A DNA stretch of 64,000 bases from Psychroflexus curvus (GTDB taxonomy: Bacteria; Bacteroidota; Bacteroidia; Flavobacteriales; Flavobacteriaceae). Each line of letters opens with the position of its first letter. Position 1 is the first letter of the stretch. The notes below the pieces were generated by a model. That model did not search any database and was not told the DNA's origin. It saw only the letters and a program-made list of their open reading frames with translations. Below are positions 26,852-37,685 of the stretch, one piece after another. Location of the stretch: positions 310,001 to 374,000 of the forward strand of contig NZ_JAIQZF010000004.1 in the NCBI RefSeq assembly GCF_020164585.1, read 5' to 3'. The translations under genes were made by a program, and so were the position numbers.

Positions 26852-27868
26852 TTAAATTCCAAAATTGATTCCAACAATCAAACTATTGAATTCCTGGAAA
26901 CTATAATCCACATTTAGTTTAAAAAAGGCCAATGACAATTTGGCTCCCACGGTTGTTCTAAAGCCGCTAACTGACGTGTCCAAAAATAAAGGATCTACAA
27001 GTGTATCTCCCTGGACTCCTGAAACTCCAGTATTCACCTCATATTCACCTTTCAATCGTGTTTCGGCAGAACCTGACACAGCTCCTATACTTCCATAAAA
27101 ATTAATTACCGGAAGTTTCGTAGAGGCTATTAAAGCATAATGCCAGGAATTCACATCTGTTACAATTGATTGATTGGATCCTGACACCAGAGTAGATTGT
27201 TCAGAAAATCTGTATTCTCCTTCAAATTTAGTGTAACCTACAAAACCAGAAACAGCAAGAGGCAAAAGCTTAAAACCTGGAATCCAATCTGAGAATTCAT
27301 GCTGTAAGCCTGCTCCATAAAACTGAGTACTTACGTCCTTAGTATCAACCTCTGGTAAAAACCTTAACTTTATCTCTGTACTAAAAGGCAATCCAACACT
27401 ACCTTGCAGTATGATATTTGGGACATACTCAATGTTCTCAGAACCCAAGCCTTGTGGAAGTGTAATGGATCCAAGGGTTTGACCTCCCTCTGAAATACTC
27501 ATACTTATATCTGGCGAATTTTGACCAAAAATAGTCGCTACTTGTTGAACAGTAGAACCTGAATCGAACTGTAAAGAATTATAGTCATTTTCATTTAAAA
27601 CAAATGAAGTTTTATCGTCGTTGATTTGGGAAACCCCACCTATGATAGAAATTTCAAAACCTCCTAACCCCTTTACTTTAGCCGTATTGTACCAGCCACT
27701 GGCAAGTCCGTAAATAACTGCATCAGAACCTGGTTTGGTATAAGCGTTTGCAAATTTATTGGCGTCATCAACCCCAGAGGAGAGCAGTTCTTCTATTCCG
27801 CTTTGTGAATATGAAGTCACAAATGAAATCAACATCAAAATTGAGCAAATGAGTTTTGAATTTTTCAT
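26852..27868 (-). CDS. DUF6588 secreted protein
   Basis: 338 residues with a signal peptide (residues 1-21, ending TSYSQ). The rest is rich in beta-strand repeats (YGAGLQHEFSDWIPGFKLLP and LSLAFFKLNVDYSFQEF), suggesting a beta-barrel or outer-membrane-like protein. No known catalytic motif is visible. I recognise the DUF6588 type by its GIEELLSSGVDDANKFANAY start, but its function is unknown. It lies between gyrB (26 bases) and mdh (26 bases) on the same strand, probably one transcription unit. Confidence 0.75.
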   Translation of the reverse strand: MKNSKLICSILMLISFVTSYSQSGIEELLSSGVDDANKFANAYTKPGSDAVIYGLASGWYNTAKVKGLGGFEISIIGGVSQINDDKTSFVLNENDYNSLQFDSGSTVQQVATIFGQNSPDISMSISEGGQTLGSITLPQGLGSENIEYVPNIILQGSVGLPFSTEIKLRFLPEVDTKDVSTQFYGAGLQHEFSDWIPGFKLLPLAVSGFVGYTKFEGEYRFSEQSTLVSGSNQSIVTDVNSWHYALIASTKLPVINFYGSIGAVSGSAETRLKGEYEVNTGVSGVQGDTLVDPLFLDTSVSGFRTTVGAKLSLAFFKLNVDYSFQEFNSLIVGINFGI

Positions 27869-27894
27869 ATCATTCTTATTTAGTTAGTTATTCA

Positions 27895-29838
<1,944 letters not shown>

Positions 29839-30065
29839 TTATTATTAGTTTAACAACGAACAAATATAATGAATTGGATGTGTTTTTGATATGCTTAAGG
29901 CTTTTAAATCCTTTTTTATGTAGTTAATACTAAAAACAGTAGTTTGACCTAAAAAATTGACTTACAGCCTAGAATCCAATTTAAATTCTAAAGTAAGAAT
30001 TATTTTAACAAGATTTAAAGGGGTTAAGATAAAACTAAAAACTAAACTTGTTTAAAATTTGATAT

Positions 30066-30599
30066 ATGAAATTATTTAATAGCTGCTTGATTGTTTTTCT
30101 GATTGCGTTTTCAACTTCCGCTCAGGATTTCTCCGATATTGACAAAAGCCCAATGGATGCTGTTATCACCAGAAATCAAGATAACTCACCTTTAGCAAGA
30201 ATTATTTACAGCAGACCTAAAAAGAAAGATAGAGTCATTTTTGGTGAGCTGGTTCCTTTCAACAAAATCTGGAGAACAGGGGCCAATGAAGCTACCGAAA
30301 TTACTTTTTATGAAGATGTCCTCTTCAATGGAACCGAAGTGGAAGCTGGCACCTATTCGCTTTACACCATTCCTGAAAAAGACAAATGGACTCTTATCAT
30401 CAATGAAAAAATCAATACCTGGGGAGCCTACAGCTACGACAAATCTCTGGATATCCTGAGAACAGCTGTTCCTGTAAAAAGCACAGCGGCTTCGGTGGAA
30501 GATTTTTCGATTACTTTTAAGTCTACCAGGGTTGGCTCAGATTTACTGATGGGATGGGACGATACATTTGTAGAAGTCCCTGTTCGTAAAGCTGAGTAA
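30066..30599 (+). CDS. DUF2911 secreted protein
   Basis: 177 residues with a signal peptide (1-19, ending TSAQ). The DUF2911 signature is clear: ARIIYSRPKKKDRVIFGELV, PFNKIWRTGANEATEITFYE and VEAGTYSLYTIPEKDKWTLI. Members are extracytoplasmic and have no known activity. It stands alone, divergent from gyrB, and is followed by a 356-base spacer. Confidence 0.9.
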   Translation: MKLFNSCLIVFLIAFSTSAQDFSDIDKSPMDAVITRNQDNSPLARIIYSRPKKKDRVIFGELVPFNKIWRTGANEATEITFYEDVLFNGTEVEAGTYSLYTIPEKDKWTLIINEKINTWGAYSYDKSLDILRTAVPVKSTAASVEDFSITFKSTRVGSDLLMGWDDTFVEVPVRKAE

Positions 30600-30955
30600 A
30601 ACAGGACCAAATAATTTTTTTTGCTGAACCTGCCTGTCTGTGCATTTTAAAGTTTTATGACTTCATTAAACATTAAAAGTTTTTATCTGTTTTAGCAACG
30701 AGCTTATCTGTCCTGAGCGATAGTCGGAGTATCGAGATGTGAATGCTTTTCGACTGAGTTTATACTGAAACATTGAAGTGTTCGAACTTAAACAAAATGC
30801 CTTTGGTAGTCTCACAGACAGGTTTAATAGTGTAAATTTTAAATCTATCTAGATAAAAACTGGATGTTTAAGCCAACCTGATGCCTGAAGAAATGTATCG
30901 TAAAGCTACGGGTTAACTTTTCTCAAATTCAAAATAAACCTAATTTATAATCAAC
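30600..30955. other. 356 bases intergenic, with degenerate repeats
   Basis: No gene seen. It contains a degraded REP-like motif near 30711-30742 (CCTGAGCGATAGTCGGA) and a far-spaced inverted pair, CCTGTCTGTG (30633-30642) with CACAGACAGG (30813-30822). The genes on either side converge here, so a terminator is expected, but no strong one stands out. Confidence 0.5.
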
Positions 30956-32344
30956 CTAACCCATTGATCCTAAAATCTCCTTGATGTCTTTTTCGGTAGT
31001 ATCGGGATTGATAAAACAGAATCTGGCACAGGTGATTTCTCCATCTTCAGAATTCCATTTAGTAGGCGTAACCAAAGCAAAACCGCTGTCGTGGTTGGTA
31101 TAGGTCCACTCTCTGTAATCCTCTGCTGTCCAGCCAATTCTTGAAAATAACACACAGGAAAGACCGGGCTCGCGGATGAGTTCCACGTGGGGAAGCTGTT
31201 TGATTTGTTTGGCGGCGTTATTGGCAAGTTCCAGTCCCCTTTCAATAGCAGTGGTATAGCGATCTGTGCCATGCATCGCCAGCGAATACCAAAGCGGTAA
31301 TCCTCGTAATCTTCTGGTCAGTTGAATTTGATAGTCTGACGGATTAAAGCCCTGTGCGCCTTGGTCTTTGAAAATATCCAAATAAGCGCCTTTTTGAGAG
31401 TGTGCATTCTTAGCCAACTCCATGTTTTTATAAATAATTGCACCACAATCATAGGGTGAAAACATCCATTTGTGAGGGTCGATGGTAACACTGTCTGCTT
31501 TTTCGATGCCATTGAACAGATGCCTCACCGATGGCGCTGCCAGAGCTGCTCCGCCATAAGCGGCATCCACATGAAACCAGAGTTTTTCTCTTTCGGTCAC
31601 CTCAGCAACTCCATTTAGATCATCGATAATACCCGCATTGGTCGTCCCCCCTGTCGCTACCACAGCAAACAAGCGTTTACGGTCAAAATCTGATAAATTC
31701 CTGATTTCTTTTTCCAGACATGCCCTGGTGAGTTTGTGCTCTTCGTTATTATCTACGGTGATGATATCGGCATCGATGACTTGTGCCATGGCTTTCACAG
31801 ATGAGTGGGCACCACTGGAAGTGATGATTAAGCCTTTTAGTTTATTATTGTCATCGTTGAGTGATCTCCAGTATTCTCTGGCGGTCACAATTGCAGAAAG
31901 ATTGGCTGCTGTGCCACCACTGGTAAACACTCCAAAAGTTCCTTCGGGCATTCCCGTGAGGGAGACCAGCCACTCCATAGCTCTGTTTTCGCAAAAAATA
32001 CCTCCACCGCCCGTCATCCAGTAAGCTCCATGAATACTGGCTGCAGAAGTTACTAAATCAAATAAGACCGCTGCTCGTGTTGGAGCTGCAGGCACGAAGG
32101 CCAAATGCCTCGGATGATCTACAGGAACTGCGGCTTTGACCAAAATATCTCTGAATAATTGAAAAGCCTTCTCCCCTCCTATTCCTTCTTTGGTTACCGT
32201 GTCTCCAACAAGTTTTAGCAATTCGTGTTCCTGCTTGGGTTTGCCAAGTTCAGGTGATGTATTTGAAATTCTATTGATAGCATATTTCATGATATCGAGT
32301 GTCATCTCGACAGTCTCCATGTCTACAGCGTGCATGCTTTTCAT
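30956..32344 (-). CDS. PLP-dependent group-II decarboxylase
   Basis: 462 residues of the aspartate-aminotransferase fold. The PLP lysine is in SVTIDPHKWMFSPYDCG, with HVDAAYGG upstream (pyridine-nitrogen Asp) and TSGGTAANLSA near the phosphate loop. It resembles aromatic-L-amino-acid or 2,4-diaminobutyrate-like decarboxylases, and the substrate is not decided by sequence. It ends a unit with bshC (3-base gap). Confidence 0.9.
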   Translation of the reverse strand: MKSMHAVDMETVEMTLDIMKYAINRISNTSPELGKPKQEHELLKLVGDTVTKEGIGGEKAFQLFRDILVKAAVPVDHPRHLAFVPAAPTRAAVLFDLVTSAASIHGAYWMTGGGGIFCENRAMEWLVSLTGMPEGTFGVFTSGGTAANLSAIVTAREYWRSLNDDNNKLKGLIITSSGAHSSVKAMAQVIDADIITVDNNEEHKLTRACLEKEIRNLSDFDRKRLFAVVATGGTTNAGIIDDLNGVAEVTEREKLWFHVDAAYGGAALAAPSVRHLFNGIEKADSVTIDPHKWMFSPYDCGAIIYKNMELAKNAHSQKGAYLDIFKDQGAQGFNPSDYQIQLTRRLRGLPLWYSLAMHGTDRYTTAIERGLELANNAAKQIKQLPHVELIREPGLSCVLFSRIGWTAEDYREWTYTNHDSGFALVTPTKWNSEDGEITCARFCFINPDTTEKDIKEILGSMG

Positions 32345-32347
32345 AAC

Positions 32348-33961
32348 TTATGATTTTGTATTATAAATTCTCAACTCTAGGCATAGAAACTCAAATTGAA
32401 AGGGATCTAGTTCTTCCAGTAATTCTGGAATGAGTTTCTCCCCGTAATCCACATAAATTTCACTAAAGTTGAATGTTCTTTCTTGTAAAGATTGGTTGGG
32501 AAACAGCATACGCTGCAGTTTTAGAACACGTTCGTTTTCACTTTTCAGCTTTAGCTTTTGAGCTTTAAGCAGGCGTTTTTCGAGATGGTCTAAACCGTTT
32601 TTTTGTTTCTTTTCCTGAGCTGCAACAGCGCCATAAAAAGAGTGATCGGTTTTGTTTGCAAGATCAAATAGATCCTCAAACTGTTTTTCCAAGTGTTTTT
32701 TCTGACTTTCGAAATCAATTTCTATAGAAGAATTCTTCCTGGTTTGTTTGGCTTCCAAAGCTTCAGGAGTCAAAAATAAATCCTGAACAGGCGTATCTAA
32801 TTTTTTAAGCTTTCCGGCAGTTTTATCAGAATATAATAAGACTGAGTTTCTCAGCATCAGCATTGGGAAAGTGATATTTTCAGCTTCAAAAAAAGACTTT
32901 AATTCTAGCCAGTAGGCCAACTCCCCACCTCCGCCGATATAGGCAAGATTAGGCAAAATCACTTCCTGGTACAATGGTCGCATCACTACATTGGGCGAAA
33001 AGCGCTCAGGATGCTCACCGACCAAATCCAAAATTTCCTGTTCCGAAAACCGAAGTTCAGTTTCCAGGACATAATAGTCATCGTCTTGCTTTACAATTCG
33101 CTCTCTGATGCCATCGTGCATATAAAACAAGTTGATTTCTCTGGGGTTTACCTGAATGTTGTAGCCGAGATCAGCTAATTTATGAGCTTGTTTTTCGGTT
33201 TGCCGAAAGGCAGTATGATAAAGAAGGTCATTTTTCATATGCCTGGAAAACATGGCTTTCAATCGCGCATCATCGGCATCTAAAATGACCAATCCATAGG
33301 CTCCAAAAAGCTCGTTGGCCAAAAACTGAGTGGCACTTGCTAAAGTCTCATGTTCTAAATAGGCTACTTTAAAGAGTCCCTTCAGGTATTCTGCATTTTC
33401 ACTTTTTCCAAATTCTTTTTCTATAGTTTTGGCCAGTTCTTCCAGACCGGAAGTCGACAGATGCCCTACGGCACCTTCAGCTTCTTTCTCCCATTGAAAC
33501 TTTTTGTGTTTGAAATTGAAAAAATTGATTTCCTCAAAATCGTGATCTTCTGAAGCCATCCAGTAGACTGGAACGAAGCTGGAATCTGGATACCTTTCCT
33601 TGAGCTGCTTCGCCAGATTGATGGTCGAGACAATTTTGTATAAAAAATAAAGCGGTCCTGTGAATAAATTCAATTGATGACCCGTAGTCACCGTAAAGGC
33701 AGAGTTTTCTGAAAGTGAATTTATATGGCTCTGAGTTGCTTCAGAAGTCGATAAGCCTGCATACTGACTGTTAAGGACTTCAACCAGACCTTTGCGATAA
33801 TCCTTAGTATAGGATTTACTTTTCTCTTCAAGTTGATCTTTAAAATTATCAACAGAAGGAAATCTATTGTAAAATGGCTTTAGGTTTTGCTTTTCTTCGA
33901 TGTAATCGGATATCAGATCACTAAAAAATCCTGTAGATCGAAAAGGTAAACAGTCAGCCAT
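32348..33961 (-). CDS. bshC: Bacillithiol synthase (cysteine-adding enzyme)
   Basis: 537 residues of BshC type: start MADCLPFRSTGFFSDLISDY, then SENSAFTVTTGHQLNLFTGP, the core YKIVSTINLAKQL and PVYWMASEDHDFEEINFFNF, and the C-terminal coiled coil. It attaches cysteine to GlcN-malate, the last step of bacillithiol synthesis, giving the cell a low-molecular-weight thiol in place of glutathione. The HxGH-like TGHQLNLFTGP region is intact. It lies 3 bases upstream of a PLP decarboxylase. No bshA or bshB is in the window. Confidence 0.93.
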   Translation of the reverse strand: MADCLPFRSTGFFSDLISDYIEEKQNLKPFYNRFPSVDNFKDQLEEKSKSYTKDYRKGLVEVLNSQYAGLSTSEATQSHINSLSENSAFTVTTGHQLNLFTGPLYFLYKIVSTINLAKQLKERYPDSSFVPVYWMASEDHDFEEINFFNFKHKKFQWEKEAEGAVGHLSTSGLEELAKTIEKEFGKSENAEYLKGLFKVAYLEHETLASATQFLANELFGAYGLVILDADDARLKAMFSRHMKNDLLYHTAFRQTEKQAHKLADLGYNIQVNPREINLFYMHDGIRERIVKQDDDYYVLETELRFSEQEILDLVGEHPERFSPNVVMRPLYQEVILPNLAYIGGGGELAYWLELKSFFEAENITFPMLMLRNSVLLYSDKTAGKLKKLDTPVQDLFLTPEALEAKQTRKNSSIEIDFESQKKHLEKQFEDLFDLANKTDHSFYGAVAAQEKKQKNGLDHLEKRLLKAQKLKLKSENERVLKLQRMLFPNQSLQERTFNFSEIYVDYGEKLIPELLEELDPFQFEFLCLELRIYNTKS

Positions 33962-34093
33962 ATTTTAAGGGTTTAGAATAAGCGCAAATATAGAAGAGGT
34001 TAACTAAAATGCTTTAAAAGATAAGTTAATATGAAACATCAGTTTTATACAGATATGTAAAGTTACTTAAAGAATTTTGATTTTATTTCACCA

Positions 34094-34152
34094 CTCGACT
34101 GTCTCAATATCAACTAGAGTTGAAAGATCAACAAAATCTCGACTGCGCTCGA
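34094..34152. repeat. REP-like repeat region
   Basis: TCTCGACTGCGCTCGA (34137-34152) is one arm of the dispersed palindrome. A degenerate direct copy starts at 34094 (CTCGACTGTCTC), and a small palindrome (TCAACT-AG-AGTTGA) lies at 34110-34123 between them. Intergenic between bshC and rimO. Confidence 0.6.
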
Positions 34153-34194
34153 TTTGACATCTAGACACCATCAACAGAGTGCAGTATATTTACC

Positions 34195-35517
34195 TTAATT
34201 CAAGATAGCTTCTACAGAAACAGGTTCTCCGTACAAGTCGAAATCTCCAGCTTCATTAATTTTAATCTTAGCAAATTCACCAGTCTTCAGGTAATGCGTT
34301 TTAGCATCTATCAAAACTTCGTTATCAACATCGGGAGAATCAAATTCGGTTCTTCCCACAAAATACCCCCCTTCTTTTCTATCGATGACACATGTGAAGG
34401 TTTTTCCTATTTTCTGTTGATTCAGTTCCCAGGAAATCTGAGACTGTATCTCCATAATTTCATTGGCACGCTGGATTTTGACATCTTCAGGAACGTCATC
34501 CTCGAGATTGTAAGCATGGGTATTTTCTTCATGAGAATAGGTGAAACAACCCAGTCTCTCAAATCTCATTTCGCTTACCCAGTCTTTCAATTCCTGGAAA
34601 TCTTCTTCAGTTTCTCCAGGGTAACCAACAATCAATGTGGTTCTTATCGCCATACCAGGCACTTCCTTTCTGAATTTATGAAGTAAGTCTGTCGTCTTTT
34701 TATGTGTTGTTCCTCTTCGCATCGACTTCAGCAAGTGATCTGAAATATGCTGAAGCGGAATATCTATATAGTTACAAACTTTGGGTTCTTCTCTTATGAC
34801 GTCGAGAACATCGGTTGGAAAGCCCGTTGGAAATGCATAATGCAACCGTATCCATTCGATACCTTCTACTTTTACGAGTTCCTTCAGCAATTCTGCCAAA
34901 TTTCTTTTTTTGTATAAATCTAGACCGTAATAGGTCAAATCCTGAGCTATCAAAATCAATTCTTTCACGCCTTGTTGAGCGAGGTTTTTAGCTTCGATCA
35001 CCAAGTCTTCGATAGGCGTGGATTTGTGTCCGCCCCGCATCAAGGGGATAGCGCAAAACGAACAAGGCCTGTCACAACCTTCAGCAATTTTTAAAAACGC
35101 ATAATTCTTTGGGGTCGTCGTTAAACGCTCACCTATGAGTTCGTGCTTGTAATCTGCACCAAGAGCCTTCAATAAAGCCGGAAGTTCTGTAGTTCCAAAA
35201 TACTGATCTACGTCTGGGATTTCTTTTTGCAAGTCAGGCTTATAACGCTCCGACAAACATCCTGTCACAAATACTTTCTCTACCTCTCCACTTTCTTTCT
35301 TTTGAACATAGTCTAAAATCGTATTCACGGATTCTTCCTTGGCATTATCAATAAACCCACAGGTGTTAATCACTACTACATCACCTTCCGTTTCGTGAGC
35401 AACATCTTTACCACTAGCTTTAAGCTGACCCATCAAAACTTCAGAATCGTAGATGTTTTTGCTGCAACCTAAAGTCACAACATTGATTTTATTTTTCTTA
35501 ATTGACTTTGTTCTCAT
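34195..35517 (-). CDS. rimO: Ribosomal protein S12 methylthiotransferase
   Basis: 440 residues with an N-terminal MTTase domain (CSKNIYDSEVLMGQL), a radical-SAM cluster CDRPCSFCAIP at about residue 150, and a C-terminal TRAM domain (GKTFTCVIDRKEGGYFVGRT). It adds a methylthio group to Asp of ribosomal protein S12. The GGHKSTPIEDL and EETEEDFQELKDWV segments match RimO rather than MiaB. It lies upstream of a REP-like region and is not clearly in an operon with its neighbour. Confidence 0.95.
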   Translation of the reverse strand: MRTKSIKKNKINVVTLGCSKNIYDSEVLMGQLKASGKDVAHETEGDVVVINTCGFIDNAKEESVNTILDYVQKKESGEVEKVFVTGCLSERYKPDLQKEIPDVDQYFGTTELPALLKALGADYKHELIGERLTTTPKNYAFLKIAEGCDRPCSFCAIPLMRGGHKSTPIEDLVIEAKNLAQQGVKELILIAQDLTYYGLDLYKKRNLAELLKELVKVEGIEWIRLHYAFPTGFPTDVLDVIREEPKVCNYIDIPLQHISDHLLKSMRRGTTHKKTTDLLHKFRKEVPGMAIRTTLIVGYPGETEEDFQELKDWVSEMRFERLGCFTYSHEENTHAYNLEDDVPEDVKIQRANEIMEIQSQISWELNQQKIGKTFTCVIDRKEGGYFVGRTEFDSPDVDNEVLIDAKTHYLKTGEFAKIKINEAGDFDLYGEPVSVEAILN

Positions 35518-35622
35518 GTATTTCTAAAAATTGAATGGTAAAGATACGATCTATGAAATTGTCTGAAGGCGATGTTAACTTAAAGCTTGTTTAAAAGACT
35601 GGTAATAACTCTTTTACTTTTA

Positions 35623-35922
35623 CTAAACAAGGTTGTGAATCCACACGATTAGGTCTTGTTCGTAATACCGCATGGCAGAGATCACGACAATACTTCCGAT
35701 AGCATACACCCAATTGGTTGAATCTGACCTCAGAAAATAATATCCTAGAAGACCCAAAAGGATTATAGGCAAAGCAACTAACAGGTTGGCAGCCACCCAG
35801 CCGCCTTGAATGATTGCTGAAATTTTAAGGAGTAAAAAAAAGGCTGAATAAATCACGACAATTTTCGTGATAATCAATTTGTTTTTAGCTGCTGTAAACG
35901 GCTTAGGCTTTTGTTCTGTCAT
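35623..35922 (-). CDS. Small membrane protein of unknown function
   Basis: 99 residues. A hydrophilic N-terminus (MTEQKPKPFTAAKNK) is followed by three hydrophobic segments at about 17-36, 44-65 and 70-90. It follows ftsY by three bases on the same strand, so it is co-transcribed with the signal-recognition receptor gene. No family that I recognise beyond a common flavobacterial membrane protein. Confidence 0.75.
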   Translation of the reverse strand: MTEQKPKPFTAAKNKLIITKIVVIYSAFFLLLKISAIIQGGWVAANLLVALPIILLGLLGYYFLRSDSTNWVYAIGSIVVISAMRYYEQDLIVWIHNLV

Positions 35923-35925
35923 AAA

Positions 35926-36885
35926 TTATTTATTAGAAAAGAATGAATCGACAAATTCATATTTATTAAAGACCTGAAGATCATCGACACCTTCGCCTAC
36001 TCCAATATATTTCACAGGAATTTTGAACTGATCACTTATTCCAATAACCACGCCTCCCTTGGCAGTGCCATCAAGTTTGGTTATCGCCAAAGCTGTCACT
36101 TCGGTTGCCGCTGTAAATTGTTTAGCTTGTTCAAAGGCATTCTGACCAGTAGAGCCATCCAAAACCAAAAGCACTTCATCAGGAACATTTGGCGTCACTT
36201 TTTGCATAACGCGCTTTATCTTGGTCAGCTCATTCATCAAGTTAACTTTGTTATGGAGTCTGCCTGCGGTATCCAAAATCACCACATCGGCATCTTGCTT
36301 GATGGCGCTTTGTACGGTATCGAAAGCAACGGAAGCAGGATCGCTTCCCATTTTTTGCTTAACAATAGGAACCCCAACGCGATCTGCCCAAATCTGCAAT
36401 TGATCGACGGCTGCCGCTCTGAAGGTGTCTCCGGCACCGAGAACCACTTTTTTACCTTTTAATTTATATTGGTTAGCAAGTTTACCTATGGTTGTTGTTT
36501 TCCCCACACCATTCACCCCTACTACCATAATCACATAAGGTTTTTTACCTTTAGGCAGTTCCAGGCTTTCCAACTCTCCATTTTCAGATTCGCTAAGTAA
36601 GCCTGCAATTTCCTCTCTTAAAATCAGGTTGAGCTCGTCGGTCCCAAGATATTTATCTTTAGCCACCCTTGCCTCTATTCTGTCTATAATCTTGATGGTT
36701 GTCGTGACACCAACGTCACTGGAGACTAAGATTTCCTCAAGGTCATCCAAAACACTTTCATCTACTTTGGATTTCCCAGCAACAGCTTTGCTTAGCTTCC
36801 CAAAAAAATCGGTTTTAGATTTTTCAAGACCTTCGTCTAATTTCTCTTTTTTCTCTTTGGAAAATATTTTTTTAAAAAAACTCAT
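35926..36885 (-). CDS. ftsY: Signal recognition particle receptor FtsY
   Basis: 319 residues with a lysine-rich N-terminus, the N-domain bundle, and the GTPase G domain: GVNGVGKTTTIGKLANQYK, DTFRAAAVDQLQIWADRVG, DTAGRLHNKVNLMNEL, TKLDGTAKGG and GVGEGVDDLQVF. It lacks the long acidic A-domain of E. coli, as is usual for Bacteroidota. It brings ribosome-SRP complexes to the Sec translocon. It follows the rpmB-rpmG-DUF4295 cluster and precedes a small membrane gene. Confidence 0.97.
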   Translation of the reverse strand: MSFFKKIFSKEKKEKLDEGLEKSKTDFFGKLSKAVAGKSKVDESVLDDLEEILVSSDVGVTTTIKIIDRIEARVAKDKYLGTDELNLILREEIAGLLSESENGELESLELPKGKKPYVIMVVGVNGVGKTTTIGKLANQYKLKGKKVVLGAGDTFRAAAVDQLQIWADRVGVPIVKQKMGSDPASVAFDTVQSAIKQDADVVILDTAGRLHNKVNLMNELTKIKRVMQKVTPNVPDEVLLVLDGSTGQNAFEQAKQFTAATEVTALAITKLDGTAKGGVVIGISDQFKIPVKYIGVGEGVDDLQVFNKYEFVDSFFSNK

Positions 36886-36941
36886 TTTATGCGTTTATCA
36901 AGATTAAAACAAGACTCATTGTTGAGTGAGCAAAGATAGGC

Positions 36942-36978
36942 AAAAACAAAAAAGCCCCCGCATGGTTAGCGACGGCTT
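36942..36978 (-). terminator. Terminator after the DUF4295 gene
   Basis: On the minus strand AAGCCGTCGC pairs imperfectly with GCGGGGGCTT and is followed by TTTTTTGTTTTT. It lies 22 bases beyond the DUF4295 stop and separates the ribosomal cluster from ftsY. Confidence 0.7.
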
Positions 36979-37000
36979 CATAAAAAATAAAGTCAAAAAT

Positions 37001-37153
37001 TTATTTGCTCTTTAAAAAGTCATTAACCTCCTCTGGAGCCATGATTTTTTCTTCAAAAACATAAGCACCAGATTTTGGTGATTTTACCATCTTAATAGCT
37101 TTGGTAAGTCTTTTTGTTTTTGTCTGTATTGTACCAACCGATTTCTTTGCCAT
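37001..37153 (-). CDS. DUF4295 small basic protein (probable ribosomal bL38)
   Basis: 50 residues, very basic (MAKKSVGTIQTKTKRLTKAI, ending in NDFLKSK). It starts three bases after rpmG and follows rpmB, so it belongs to a ribosomal-protein cluster. It matches the DUF4295 family restricted to Bacteroidota. A ribosomal protein named bL38 was found in the flavobacterial ribosome, and from memory I believe it is this family, but I cannot check. The gene is short enough to be missed by automatic calling. Confidence 0.85.
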   Translation of the reverse strand: MAKKSVGTIQTKTKRLTKAIKMVKSPKSGAYVFEEKIMAPEEVNDFLKSK

Positions 37154-37156
37154 AAC

Positions 37157-37339
37157 TTATTTAATTTCTTTGTGAACAGTCATTTTCTTCATGATAGGAT
37201 TGAACTTCTTAAGCTCAAGTCTATCCGGAGTATTTCTTTTGTTCTTAGTTGTAATGTATCTCGAAGTTCCAGGAAGTCCAGATTCTTTGTGCTCTGTACA
37301 CTCCATTATTACTTGAACTCTATTGCCTTTCTTTGCCAT
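37157..37339 (-). CDS. rpmG: 50S ribosomal protein L33
   Basis: 60 residues: [20 protein letters not shown], then [20 protein letters not shown]. The paired zinc cysteines of the other L33 type are reduced to one (MECTEH), so it is the zinc-free type. It lies between rpmB (22 bases upstream) and DUF4295 (3 bases downstream). Confidence 0.96.
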   Translation of the reverse strand: MAKKGNRVQVIMECTEHKESGLPGTSRYITTKNKRNTPDRLELKKFNPIMKKMTVHKEIK

Positions 37340-37361
37340 AATCTTAATGCTTTATAATCTC

Positions 37362-37601
37362 TTATTTCGTCAAGAATCCTTTTGCACGAGCTTCTTTCAA
37401 AACAGCGTGAATTCCTTTTTTATTGATGGTTTTTAAGATTGAAGTCGACACCTTTAGGGTAATCCACTTATCTTCTTCAGGGATATAAAATCTCTTTTTA
37501 ACCAAGTTTACGCTAAATTTGCGTCTAGTTCTATTTAATGCATGGGAAACGTTATTTCCAGACAATGCTCTTTTTCCAGTAAGCTCACAAACTCTTGACA
37601 T
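37362..37601 (-). CDS. rpmB: 50S ribosomal protein L28
   Basis: 79 residues: MSRVCELTGKRALSGNNVSH, ALNRTRRKFSVNLVKKRFYI and a C-terminal HAVLKEARAKGF. These are the bL28 hallmarks. It is the first gene of rpmB-rpmG-DUF4295. The 84 bases upstream hold a TTAATTTG-like element near 37636 but no ideal promoter. Confidence 0.96.
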   Translation of the reverse strand: MSRVCELTGKRALSGNNVSHALNRTRRKFSVNLVKKRFYIPEEDKWITLKVSTSILKTINKKGIHAVLKEARAKGFLTK

Positions 37602-37685
37602 TATATATACTTTTAGGTGTTATTAAAAACAGGATGCAAATTAACGACTTTTTTCTGAATTAGAAAAAATAAATTTCGCTGATTT

